This document shows, piece by piece, positions 43,621 to 53,557 of a DNA stretch of 64,000 nt. The DNA lies in contig NZ_JOIY01000006.1 in NCBI RefSeq assembly GCF_000720185.1, positions 62,001 to 126,000 on the forward strand, given 5' to 3'. Position 1 is the first letter of the stretch. Each line of letters begins with the position of its first letter. Below the pieces are notes generated by a model, which saw nothing but the letters and a program-made list of their open reading frames with translations, was not told where the DNA came from and did no database searches. The translations under genes and the position numbers were made by a program. Source of the stretch: Streptomyces sp. NRRL S-340. Lineage in GTDB: Bacteria > Actinomycetota > Actinomycetes > Streptomycetales > Streptomycetaceae.

Positions 43621-44265
43621 TTGCACCGCCGCCGTCGCACCGCGCTCGTCCTGTCCGCCGCGATCGTCGCAGCGGCCCCCGTCCTCACCGCCTGCGGAAG
43701 CGATGCGCACCCCGGCGCCGCGGCCGTCGTGGGCGGGGAGCGCATCACCGTCGCGCAAGTACAGAGCCGGGTCGACGAGGTGCGCCGGGCGCAGCGGGCG
43801 GCGGTGGCCGACGAGACGCAGTACCAGCAGGTCGTCGCCCGGACCGGCACGCTGAACCGGGACACCCTGCACCAGATGGTGCTCGACCGGGTCCTGGACC
43901 GGGCGGCCGGGGACGCGGGCGTCACCGTCACCCGCCGCGAGGTGCAGACGGCACGCTCCGGTCTCGAACAGCGGGCGGGCGGCGCGAAGGCGCTGGAGAC
44001 GGGCTGGCTCCAGCAGTACGGGGTGGCGCCGCAGCGCCTGGACGACAGCCTCCGTCTGCAGATCGAGGCGCAGAAGCTCGCGGCGAAGCTGAACACGGAC
44101 ACCAGCAGGCCGGCCTTCTGGAACGCCCTCTCCGCCGCCTCCGGCGCGCTCCACGTCGACCTGAACCCGCGTTACGGGAGCTGGGACGTGCAGAAGGGCG
44201 GGGTCGCGGCGAAGACGCCGTGGCTGCGGGAGGTCTCGGCGGCCGCCACCCAGCAGACGGCCTGA
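43621..44265 (+). CDS. SurA-N-like lipoprotein
   Basis: The 214-residue protein starts with TTG 43621, preceded by GGGAGG 7 bp upstream. A basic Arg-rich N-terminus, hydrophobic stretch and lipobox (LTACG, Cys at about 25) show a lipoprotein. The body resembles SurA N-terminal chaperone domains: VVGGERITVAQVQSRVDE (about 35-53), LHQMVLDRVLDRAAG, and VTVTRREVQTARSGLEQ. No peptidyl-prolyl isomerase domain follows, so a chaperone role for exported proteins is likely, but unproven. It lies upstream of mazG with about 200 bp between. In-frame codons upstream of 43621 have no site. Confidence 0.85.
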   Translation: MHRRRRTALVLSAAIVAAAPVLTACGSDAHPGAAAVVGGERITVAQVQSRVDEVRRAQRAAVADETQYQQVVARTGTLNRDTLHQMVLDRVLDRAAGDAGVTVTRREVQTARSGLEQRAGGAKALETGWLQQYGVAPQRLDDSLRLQIEAQKLAAKLNTDTSRPAFWNALSAASGALHVDLNPRYGSWDVQKGGVAAKTPWLREVSAAATQQTA

Positions 44266-44302
44266 CACCCGGCGCCTGACACCCGGCGCCTGACACCCGG
44301 CG
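44261..44302. repeat. Three exact 14-bp tandem repeats at the SurA-like gene stop
   Basis: CCTGACACCCGGCG occurs at 44261-44274, 44275-44288 and 44289-44302, and a partial GCCTGACGCC follows. Each copy contains TGA in the gene's frame or shifted by two bases, and the first copy holds the real stop codon (44263-44265). Confidence 0.85.
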
Positions 44303-44465
44303 GCCTGACGCCCCGCAGCCGGGGCGGCCCGTGGGGAGGCCCGGCCGGGGCGGACCGGTCCTCGTCGGGCCCGGCGGGCGCGGGTGCACGGTGACGCAGG
44401 CCGGGGGTCTCCCCGGCCTGTGGACAACTCCTCGGCGTGTCCGTGGCGTGCGTTACGTTCGAAGG

Positions 44466-45449
44466 GTGAACACGACCTCCGCCCGCACCGCCGAGACGGC
44501 CCCCGCCGGCCGCATCGTCCTGCTCACCACCAGCCACCGGGTCGCCCCCGGCCTGCTGTCCTGGCCCGCCTGGCAGGCGCTTCGCTCGGCCGACCGGGTG
44601 CTGTGCGCGGACGGGGCGCATCCGCAGCTGCCGTACCTGCGCGAGGCGGGCGTCACCGTGGCCGAGGCGTCCCCGACCGCGGAGGACCTCGTCGCTGCCT
44701 GCGCCGGCGGCCGCACGGTCGTGGTCGTGGCCACGGGTGAGGGCGAACCGGTCCTCACCGACGGCCTCGCCCGGCTCGCCGGCTCCGGCCGCCTCGCCAT
44801 GCCGGAGCTGGAGCTGCTCCCCGCCTCCTACGACCTGCCCGGCGCCCGCCTGCTCGACCTGGTGCAGGTCATGGACCGCATCCGCGCCGAATGCCCCTGG
44901 TCGTCCCGGCAGACCCACCAGGGCCTGGCGAAGTACGGCATCGAGGAGGCGTACGAGCTGGTCGAGGCCATCGAGGACGGCGACCGGCACGAGCTGCGCG
45001 AGGAACTGGGGGACGTCCTGCTCCAGGTCGTCTTCCACTCCCGCATCGCCGAGGAGGACCCCGAGGAGCCCTTCTCGATCGACGACGTCGCGGGCGGCAT
45101 CGTCGCCAAGCTGATCCACCGCCATCCGCACGTCTTCGGTGAGGAGAGCGCCGAGACCCCCGAGGACGTCAAGGAGCACTGGCTGCGCACCAAGGCGGAG
45201 GAGAAGCGGCGCGCCTCCGTCACGGACGGCGTCCCCGTCCACCAGCCCGGCCTGGCCCTCGCGGCGAAACTCGCCTCGCGCGCACGCACGGCGGGCCTCC
45301 AGGTGCCTCTGCCCCGGGGCGAGGGCATCGGCTACGAACTCCTGGCCCTGGCCGCCCGCGCCGAGACCGAGGGGGTCGACCCGGAGGCGGCACTGCGGGC
45401 GGCGGCCCGCGCCTACAGGGACGCGATCAGGAAGACGGAGGGCGCCTGA
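44466..45449 (+). CDS. mazG: MazG nucleoside triphosphate pyrophosphohydrolase
   Basis: MazG hydrolyses NTPs to NMP and pyrophosphate to clear abnormal nucleotides and temper stress signalling. The C-terminal part of this 327-residue protein (about 135-310) has the family motifs CPWSSRQTHQGLAKYGIEEA, EEAYELVEAI and REELGDVLLQVVFH (metal-binding Glu/Asp). The N-terminal about 110 residues (RIVLLTTSHRVAPGLLSWPA) look like a worn tetrapyrrole-methylase-type domain, as in YabN of Bacillus. I chose GTG 44466; the frame is open 45 codons upstream without a site. It is followed by the P450 gene after 84 bp. Confidence 0.95.
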   Translation: MNTTSARTAETAPAGRIVLLTTSHRVAPGLLSWPAWQALRSADRVLCADGAHPQLPYLREAGVTVAEASPTAEDLVAACAGGRTVVVVATGEGEPVLTDGLARLAGSGRLAMPELELLPASYDLPGARLLDLVQVMDRIRAECPWSSRQTHQGLAKYGIEEAYELVEAIEDGDRHELREELGDVLLQVVFHSRIAEEDPEEPFSIDDVAGGIVAKLIHRHPHVFGEESAETPEDVKEHWLRTKAEEKRRASVTDGVPVHQPGLALAAKLASRARTAGLQVPLPRGEGIGYELLALAARAETEGVDPEAALRAAARAYRDAIRKTEGA

Positions 45450-45533
45450 GAGCGCCGGGAAAGGGAGGCGGGTTCCCGAGGCGTCCGCCCGCCCCGCCCC
45501 GCCGCCTCCCACCCCGGCGACTACTGTCGCCCC

Positions 45534-46856
45534 ATGCACGACCAGCCGGACACCCCCACCTCCGTCCCCGCCCCGCCCCCGCTCTTCACCTGGGAATTCG
45601 CCAGCGACCCCTACCCCGCGTACGCCTGGCTGCGCGAGCACGCCCCCGTGCACCGGACGCGGCTGCCCAGTGGTGTGGAGGCCTGGCTGGTCACCCGGTA
45701 CGCCGACGCCCGGCAGGCCCTCGCCGACCCCCGGCTGTCCAAGAACCCCGCCCACCACGACGAGCCCGCGCACGCCCGGGGCAGGACCGGCATCCCCGGC
45801 GAGCGCAAGGCCGACCTGATGACGCACCTGCTGAACATCGACCCGCCGGACCACACCCGGCTGCGCCGGCTGGTCAGCAAGGCGTTCACGCCCCGCCGGG
45901 TCGCCGAGTTCGCGCCGCGCGTGCAGGAACTGGCCGACGGCCTCATCGCCTCCTTCGCCGCGCGCGGCACCGCCGACCTCATCCACGAGTTCGCCTTCCC
46001 GCTGCCCATCTACGCCATCTGCGACCTGCTCGGCGTCCCCCGCGAGGACCAGGACGACTTCCGGGACTGGGCGGGCATGATGATCCGGCACGGCAAGGGC
46101 CCCCGGGGCGGTGTGGCCCGTTCGGTGAAGAAGATGCGCGGCTACCTGGCCGAGCTGATCCACCGCAAGCGCGAGGCGCTGCCCGCCGAACCCACCCCGG
46201 GCGAGGACCTCATCTCCGGTCTCATCCGCGCCTTTGACCACGGCGAGCACCTCACCGAGAACGAGGCCGCCGCGATGGCCTTCATCCTCCTGTTCGCCGG
46301 CTTCGAGACGACCGTCAACCTCATCGGCAACGGCATGTACGCCCTGCTCACCCACCCGGGCGAGCGGGAACGGCTGCAGCGTTCCCTCGCCGGCGGCGAG
46401 CGGGGACTGCTGGAGACCGGGGTGGAGGAACTGCTGCGCTTCGACGGGCCGGTGGAGCTGGCGACCTGGCGGTTCGCCACCCGGCCGCTCACCCTGGGCG
46501 GGCAGGACATCGCCGCCGGCGACCCGGTCCTGGTCGTCCTCGCCGCCGCCGACCGCGATCCGGAGCGGTTCGCCCACCCCGACACCCTCGACCTCGGCCG
46601 CCGCGACAACCAGCACCTGGGGTACGGGCACGGCATCCACTACTGCCTGGGCGCCCCGCTCGCGCGCCTGGAGGGACAGACCGCGCTGGCCACCCTGCTC
46701 ACCAGGCTGCCCGACCTGCGGCTCGACGCCGACCCGGCGGACCTGCGCTGGCGCGGCGGCCTCATCATGCGGGGGCTGCGGACCCTGCCCGTGCGCTTCG
46801 GGGCCGTACACCCCGGCACTGACGGCCACGAAGGTGACACGCGCTCAACTATGTGA
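45534..46856 (+). CDS. Cytochrome P450
   Basis: The 440-residue P450 shows the I-helix oxygen-activation motif FAGFETTVN (about 255-263), the E-x-x-R-equivalent region, WRFA and RDN(Q)HLGYGHG in the PERF area, and the heme-binding GYGHGIHYCLGAPLARLE with the Cys ligand near residue 370. It is a bacterial class I enzyme needing ferredoxin and reductase, which are not in the window. The substrate is unknown. ATG 45534 is the start. The TGA stop overlaps the first copy of an 11-bp repeat that probably belongs to the following rpf gene. Confidence 0.95.
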   Translation: MHDQPDTPTSVPAPPPLFTWEFASDPYPAYAWLREHAPVHRTRLPSGVEAWLVTRYADARQALADPRLSKNPAHHDEPAHARGRTGIPGERKADLMTHLLNIDPPDHTRLRRLVSKAFTPRRVAEFAPRVQELADGLIASFAARGTADLIHEFAFPLPIYAICDLLGVPREDQDDFRDWAGMMIRHGKGPRGGVARSVKKMRGYLAELIHRKREALPAEPTPGEDLISGLIRAFDHGEHLTENEAAAMAFILLFAGFETTVNLIGNGMYALLTHPGERERLQRSLAGGERGLLETGVEELLRFDGPVELATWRFATRPLTLGGQDIAAGDPVLVVLAAADRDPERFAHPDTLDLGRRDNQHLGYGHGIHYCLGAPLARLEGQTALATLLTRLPDLRLDADPADLRWRGGLIMRGLRTLPVRFGAVHPGTDGHEGDTRSTM

Positions 46857-46903
46857 TCGTCACGTGATCTGTGCGGCATTAACTTGTGACAAGTGATCGT
46901 CAC
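46853..46903 (+). promoter_or_regulatory. Two GTGATCGTCAC repeats upstream of the first rpf gene
   Basis: The 11-mer GTGATCGTCAC is found at 46853-46863 and again at 46893-46903, exactly 40 bp (about four helical turns) apart. The second copy lies in GTGACAAGTGATCGTCAC, an inverted repeat of GTGAC. Its position 86 bp before the rpf start suggests a regulator-binding region. Confidence 0.5.
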
Positions 46904-46988
46904 CGGCTACTTTCACCCATCAGTGTGACGCCGGGGCCTCCCAGCCTCCCGCCACGCCGGTCACTGCTGTCGTGCGAAAGGTCTCCGC

Positions 46989-48200
46989 ATGCTCTCCGGG
47001 AACGGTCGTCACCGTCGCCCCCGTCAGGCTCCGGCCCTCATCGTCGCCGCCGGAGTGACCGGATCGGCCATCGCCATCCCCCTGGTCGCCGCCTCCGGCG
47101 CGAGCGCGGCCGACGGCACCACCTGGGACAAGGTGGCACAGTGCGAGACCGGCGGCTCCTGGAGCGCCGACAACGGCAACGGCTACTACGGCGGCCTGCT
47201 GCTGACCCAGGACGACTGGGAGAAGTACGGCGGTCTCTCCTACGCGGCCAGCGCCGACCAGGCCAGCCGCTCCCAGCAGATAGCCGTGGCCGAGAAGATC
47301 CTCGCCGACCGCGGACCCGGTGCCTGGCACACCTGCGGGCTGCTCTCCGGGCTCACCAGGAGTTCCGGCGCGGCGGACGTCGACACGGGCGTGGGCGGTG
47401 ACTCGTCGTCCTCGAAGTCCGGTTCGGACGGGACCCCGGGCTCCTCGGGCTCGACCGGGTCCTCGGGCACCTCGGGCTCTTCCGGTTCCTCCGGGTCCTC
47501 GCATTCCTCCGGATCGGCCGGTTCCGCCGACGGCGCCGACGACTCCGAGGGGCGGAGCGGGACGGGCGGTTCGGGACCGTCCGGCGTGAACGACCCCGGT
47601 CTGCCCGACGACACGCAGAGCGCTACGGGCGACTCGTCCGGTTCGTCCGGCTCTTCGGCGGACACCCCCGAGGGGCCCGGCTCCGCCCACGGGAGCGGCA
47701 CACCGGGCGACTCCTCCACGAAGCCCTCCACTTCCCCCTCTTCGCCCACGAAGACGGGCAACCCGCCCAAGTCCGGCACCTCCCACGGCCCGGGCGCGTC
47801 CGACGCCACCCCGTGGGCGGACGGCGCCGGCGGCGGGGACGGCTCCGGCCACCCGGACAACTACGGGCAGAGCGTCGGCTCTTCGGCCCTCGTCGACACC
47901 GGTGCGCTCGGCGGCGGCCGCCACCGCGGCGGCAGCGCCGACGAAGGCGCCACCGAGGGCCGTACGGGCGCGACGGGCGGCCGGCACGCCTCGCGTGAGG
48001 GCGGCGCCGCCCACACCTCGTCCGCCGCCTCCTACACCGTCCGTACCGGCGACTCCCTCACGTCCATCGCCGACTCCCTTGACGTCCACGGCGGATGGCA
48101 CGCGCTGTACGACGCGAACAAGGGCTCCATCGGCGCCGACCCCGACCACATCGTCGCCGGTCAGAGCCTGGATGTCCCCGCTGAAAACGCCCAAAAGTAG
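46989..48200 (+). CDS. rpfB: Resuscitation-promoting factor (muralytic enzyme) with LysM domain, probably RpfB-type
   Basis: Rpf proteins are secreted lytic transglycosylase-like enzymes that open peptidoglycan during spore germination and growth. The 403-residue protein has a signal peptide ending near ASA (about 40), an Rpf domain (about 42-115) with catalytic Glu53 in CETGGSW and a second Cys in WHTCG, a very long Ser/Gly/Thr/Asp linker (about 120-340) and a C-terminal LysM (about 348-398, SYTVRTGDSLTSIADSL). In S. coelicolor two rpf genes lie side by side here. The start is ATG 46989. The symbol follows my recollection of S. coelicolor naming and is tentative. Confidence 0.93.
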   Translation: MLSGNGRHRRPRQAPALIVAAGVTGSAIAIPLVAASGASAADGTTWDKVAQCETGGSWSADNGNGYYGGLLLTQDDWEKYGGLSYAASADQASRSQQIAVAEKILADRGPGAWHTCGLLSGLTRSSGAADVDTGVGGDSSSSKSGSDGTPGSSGSTGSSGTSGSSGSSGSSHSSGSAGSADGADDSEGRSGTGGSGPSGVNDPGLPDDTQSATGDSSGSSGSSADTPEGPGSAHGSGTPGDSSTKPSTSPSSPTKTGNPPKSGTSHGPGASDATPWADGAGGGDGSGHPDNYGQSVGSSALVDTGALGGGRHRGGSADEGATEGRTGATGGRHASREGGAAHTSSAASYTVRTGDSLTSIADSLDVHGGWHALYDANKGSIGADPDHIVAGQSLDVPAENAQK

Positions 48201-48213
48201 GCGGAGTTCACGT

Positions 48214-48251
48214 CACACTTCGCGCCGAATGTCCCATTCGGTGAAAGTGTG
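48214..48251 (+). terminator. Interrupted hairpin after the first rpf gene
   Basis: CACACTT (48214-48220) pairs with AAGTGTG (48245-48251), and CCGAATG (48225-48231) pairs with CATTCGG (48235-48241) above an internal loop. It lies 13 bp after the stop and may end that transcript; an operator role is also possible. Confidence 0.5.
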
Positions 48252-48279
48252 GGATGAGTCTCAGAAGCCCTGATCGTCT

Positions 48280-48309
48280 TTGAAATCCAGCGGATCACCT
48301 GTCTACGGT
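48280..48309 (+). promoter_or_regulatory. Promoter upstream of the riboswitch and second rpf gene
   Basis: TTGAAA (48280-48285) and TACGGT (48304-48309) are 18 bp apart and match a housekeeping sigma-factor promoter. Transcription would begin near 48316, about 25 bases before the riboswitch. Confidence 0.5.
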
Positions 48310-48334
48310 CATGACCGCTCGCCACCGCGAGCCC

Positions 48335-48534
48335 CGGCTGCCGCAACGCCGAATCCTGCCAGCGGCCGCACGGGAACAGTCGTCGCTTCGAGCGCCGAAG
48401 GCAGGAGCGGGGGACCCAAGGTAAGTGCCGCGCCGGTCGGTTGACCGGAGCGGCTGGGGGTGAAGCCGTGCCTCCCCAAAGGCACGGCCGGGCAACTCAA
48501 CCGGCCCGAACCCGACAGCTCACCTCGCAGGCGT
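48335..48534 (+). ncRNA. Cyclic-di-AMP riboswitch (ydaO/yuaA class)
   Basis: The leader of the second rpf gene contains the conserved blocks of ydaO riboswitches in order: CGCCGAATCCTGCC (48347-48360), GGCAGGAGCGGGGGACCCAA (48400-48419), GGGGGTGAAGCCG, CCGGGCAACTC, CCCGAACCCGACAGCT and CCTCGCAGGCG (about 48523-48533). Such riboswitches bind cyclic di-AMP and in S. coelicolor are known to control rpfA. It ends 18 bp before the rpf ATG. Confidence 0.92.
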
Positions 48535-48540
48535 CGGTGA

Positions 48541-50904
<2,364 letters not shown>

Positions 50905-51082
50905 GCAGCGGCTCAAGGGCCGAACAGCCGCTTCGCGGGCTGAACCGCACCACGGCCGAGCCGGGCCGCGAAGAGTGAGGCTCAGCCAGTCGCCCGTACG
51001 TCCCCGTACCCGGTCCCGTACCGTGTCCGGGGACGTACGCGCGTGTGCGGCGCGTACGAGACGACCGACGGGAGGCGGGACG

Positions 51083-51559
51083 ATGGCCGTGAAGGACCGG
51101 GACCGGTTCTCCACCGCGACCAGGCTCAGGCTGCTCGGCGAGCAGACCGCGGCCCGTGTCTACCGCTCCCAGACCCGGCGCCAGGCCCGCCGCTCCCGGC
51201 TCACCGGGCGCGCCGCGCTGCTCGCGCTCGTCGTGTGCTCGATGGTGGTCGCCCTCGCCTACCCGATGCGGCAGTACGTCGCCCAGCGCGCCGACATCGC
51301 CGACCTCAAGCGGCAGAAGGCGCAGGCGCAGCAGCGGGTCGAGCAGTTGCGCGACCTGAAGGCGCGCTGGCAGGACGACGCCTACGCCCAGCAGCAGATC
51401 CGGCGCAGGCTGCACTACGTGCTGCCCGGCGAGACCGGTTACACCGTGGTCGACCCGGGGCCGGTCAAGCAGTCCCGCGCCGAGCAGGGGACGGCCCGCC
51501 GCCCCTGGTACACCAATGTCTGGTACGGCGTCGACAAGTCCGACGCCGCCCGCCAGTGA
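51083..51559 (+). CDS. divIC: Septum-formation protein DivIC/FtsB
   Basis: This 158-residue protein has a basic N-terminus (about 1-42), one membrane helix (about 43-62, GRAALLALVVCSMVVALAYP), and an outside coiled coil (about 68-100, DIADLKRQKAQAQQRVEQLRD) followed by a conserved HYVLPGETGY motif. This is the FtsB/DivIC family that forms the FtsQ-FtsL-DivIC divisome subcomplex; in Streptomyces it is needed for sporulation septa. The Arg/Gln-rich N-terminus is usual in actinobacteria. ATG 51083 follows GGGAGGCGGG. It lies 178 bp after eno and upstream of the DUF501 gene. Confidence 0.92.
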   Translation: MAVKDRDRFSTATRLRLLGEQTAARVYRSQTRRQARRSRLTGRAALLALVVCSMVVALAYPMRQYVAQRADIADLKRQKAQAQQRVEQLRDLKARWQDDAYAQQQIRRRLHYVLPGETGYTVVDPGPVKQSRAEQGTARRPWYTNVWYGVDKSDAARQ

Positions 51560-51585
51560 ACCGACAGAGAGACATCCCGACAGGC

Positions 51586-52125
51586 ATGGAAACGCCCCCG
51601 CCGCCCACCCCGCGCACCGCACCGACCGACGCGGACGTGGAGGCCTTCAAGCAGCAGCTCGGCCGCCCGCCGCGCGGGCTGCGCGCGATCGCGCACCGCT
51701 GCCCGTGCGGGCAGCCGGACGTCGTGGAGACGGCCCCGCGGCTGCCCGACGGCACGCCCTTCCCGACGCTGTACTACCTGACGTGCCCGCGGGCGTCCTC
51801 CGCGATCGGCACGCTGGAGGCCGACGGCGTGATGAAGGAGATGACCGAGCGGCTGGCCACCGACCCGGAACTGGCGGCGGCCTACCGGGCCGCGCACGAG
51901 GACTACATCCGGCGCCGGGACGAGATCGAGGAACTGACGGGTTTTCCGAGCGCGGGCGGCATGCCGGACCGGGTCAAGTGCCTGCACGTCCTGGTGGCGC
52001 ACTCGCTGGCCGCCGGCCCGGGGGTGAACCCGCTGGGCGACGAGGCCATCGCGATGCTGCCCGAGTGGTGGCGCAAGGGACCGTGCGTGACGGTGTCCGA
52101 GGACCACGAGGAGGGTGACCGGTGA
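51586..52125 (+). CDS. DUF501 family protein
   Basis: The 179-residue protein matches DUF501, found only with divIC and ppx in actinobacteria. Conserved parts are LGRPPRGLRAIAHRCPCGQP (about 31-50, with two Cys), LYYLTCPRASSAIGTLEADG and MPDRVKCLHVLVAHSLAAGP. The Cys/His set (RCPC, TCPR, KCLH) could bind zinc. The function is unknown. ATG 51586 is the start, with a weak site; the stop overlaps the ppx start by four bases (GTGA at 52122-52125), so the two are translated together. Confidence 0.88.
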   Translation: METPPPPTPRTAPTDADVEAFKQQLGRPPRGLRAIAHRCPCGQPDVVETAPRLPDGTPFPTLYYLTCPRASSAIGTLEADGVMKEMTERLATDPELAAAYRAAHEDYIRRRDEIEELTGFPSAGGMPDRVKCLHVLVAHSLAAGPGVNPLGDEAIAMLPEWWRKGPCVTVSEDHEEGDR

Positions 52126-53063
52126 CGCGGGTCGCGGCCATCGACTGCGGTACGAACTCCATCCGTCTGCTCGTCGCGGACGCGAATCCGGAAACGGGCG
52201 AACTGGTCGACCTGGACCGGCGCATGACGATCGTGCGGCTCGGCCAGGGCGTCGACCGCACCGGCCGGCTCGCGCCCGACGCGCTGGAGCGCACGTTCGC
52301 GGCCTGTCGCGAGTACGCGCAGGTCATCAAGGAGTACGGCGCCGAGCGGCTGCGCTTCGTGGCGACCTCCGCCTCCCGGGACGCGGAGAACCGGGACGAG
52401 TTCGTGCGCGGCGTGGTGGACATCCTCGGGGTCGAGCCGGAGGTGATCTCGGGCGACCAGGAGGCCGAGTTCTCCTTCACGGGTGCGACGAAGGAACTGA
52501 CGGGGCGTGACGACCTCGCCAAGCCGTTCCTGGTGGTGGACATCGGCGGCGGCTCCACGGAGTTCGTCGTGGGCGACGAGCACGTGCGGGCGGCGCGCTC
52601 GGTGGACGTGGGCTGCGTCCGGATGACCGAGCGTCACCTGGTCCGCGAGGGCGCGGTGAGCGACCCGCCCACCGAGGAGCAGATCGCGGCGATAAGGGCC
52701 GACGTCGAGGCGGCCCTCGACCTCGCCGAGGAGACGGTGCCGCTGCGCGAGGCGCACACGCTGGTGGGTCTGGCCGGGTCGGTGACGACCGTGTCGGCCA
52801 TCGCGCAGGAACTGCCCGAGTACGACTCGACGCGCATCCACCACTCCCGCGTCTCCCGTGACCGGGTCCGTGAGATCACCACGTCCCTGCTGCACTCCAC
52901 GCACGCCGAGCGCGCGACGATCCCGTCGATGCACCCCGGCCGGGTCGACGTCATCGGCGCGGGCGCCCTGGTGCTGCTCGCCGTGATGGAACGCGTCGGA
53001 GCACAGGAGGTCGTGGTCAGCGAGCACGACATCCTGGACGGGATCGCCTGGTCGGTGGCGTAG
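52122..53063 (+). CDS. ppx: Ppx/GppA exopolyphosphatase family protein
   Basis: The 313-residue protein is a single-fold Ppx/GppA member with an actin-like ATPase fold: AAIDCGTNSIRLLVAD (phosphate-1 loop, residues 4-19), VATSASRDAENRDEF, the second loop DIGGGSTEFVVGD (about 140) and GSVTTVSAIAQ. These enzymes split polyphosphate or pppGpp and so affect the stringent response. At 313 residues it lacks the long C-terminal HD-like domain of E. coli Ppx, as in the short mycobacterial forms. The start is GTG 52122, overlapping the DUF501 stop. Confidence 0.94.
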   Translation: MTRVAAIDCGTNSIRLLVADANPETGELVDLDRRMTIVRLGQGVDRTGRLAPDALERTFAACREYAQVIKEYGAERLRFVATSASRDAENRDEFVRGVVDILGVEPEVISGDQEAEFSFTGATKELTGRDDLAKPFLVVDIGGGSTEFVVGDEHVRAARSVDVGCVRMTERHLVREGAVSDPPTEEQIAAIRADVEAALDLAEETVPLREAHTLVGLAGSVTTVSAIAQELPEYDSTRIHHSRVSRDRVREITTSLLHSTHAERATIPSMHPGRVDVIGAGALVLLAVMERVGAQEVVVSEHDILDGIAWSVA

Positions 53064-53557
53064 CCGGCCGGCGGGGCGAGCCCTCGCGCGGCCGGTGGCG
53101 AAGCCCCTCACCACCCCCTGCCCGCACCCCCTTCGCCCGCCTGTCGGCGGCTCCGGCCGAGCAGGCCGGACGGCGTACGAGCGGCGGGGAAGGGCCCGGC
53201 GGCCCCTGCGGTGACACCTTGTCGGAAAACTTCGTGAAGTTCTTCACAAGGAATTGCCCCGCGCACCCTCACCGGAGGGGTGCGGGCGGTCCCCAGGGGG
53301 GCTCAGCGGGGAGGTGAGGGTGCTCAGGGGAGCACCCCGGGGGAGCGGTGGGCGGTCGGCGGGAGGTCGCTTCGCCGGGCCGCCGACGGGCCGGAGCGGC
53401 AGCTCACGCGCCCTTGACAACGGTTCGAACCGGATCCTGGTTCCCTCGCGCCGCCATGATCTAGGTCACGCGGGCCGCGCAGTTTAGCACAGGCACTTGC
53501 GAACCTTGTGAAGGGGCGCACGAGGTACCCCCCGCCGACGGGTGGATACTCGATGCC
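53064..53557. other. 494-bp upstream region of ndh
   Basis: It is AT-richer than its surroundings in two places. The first holds the Rex-like operator (see separate entry) and the second, at 53410-53520, a perfect TTGACA at 53414-53419 with ATCCTGG-like -10 and a half site TTGTGAA at about 53506. No gene is supported. The ndh ATG has only GGTGGA 11 bp upstream as a site. Confidence 0.5.
53232..53249. promoter_or_regulatory. Rex-type redox operator upstream of ndh
   Basis: TCGTGAAGTTCTTCACAA matches the Rex consensus TTGTGAA-N4-TTCACAA with a single mismatch. Rex senses the NADH/NAD+ ratio; in S. coelicolor it controls respiratory genes and, as I recall, ndh. It lies 308 bp before ndh, so the regulated promoter may be near 53250. 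Confidence 0.75.

Noticed and set aside
46857..46988. A Crp site (GTG-N6-GNCAC) in front of the first rpf gene
   Set aside because: I tested each GTG in the region and none has GNCAC at the required distance; only the direct GTGATCGTCAC repeats remain.
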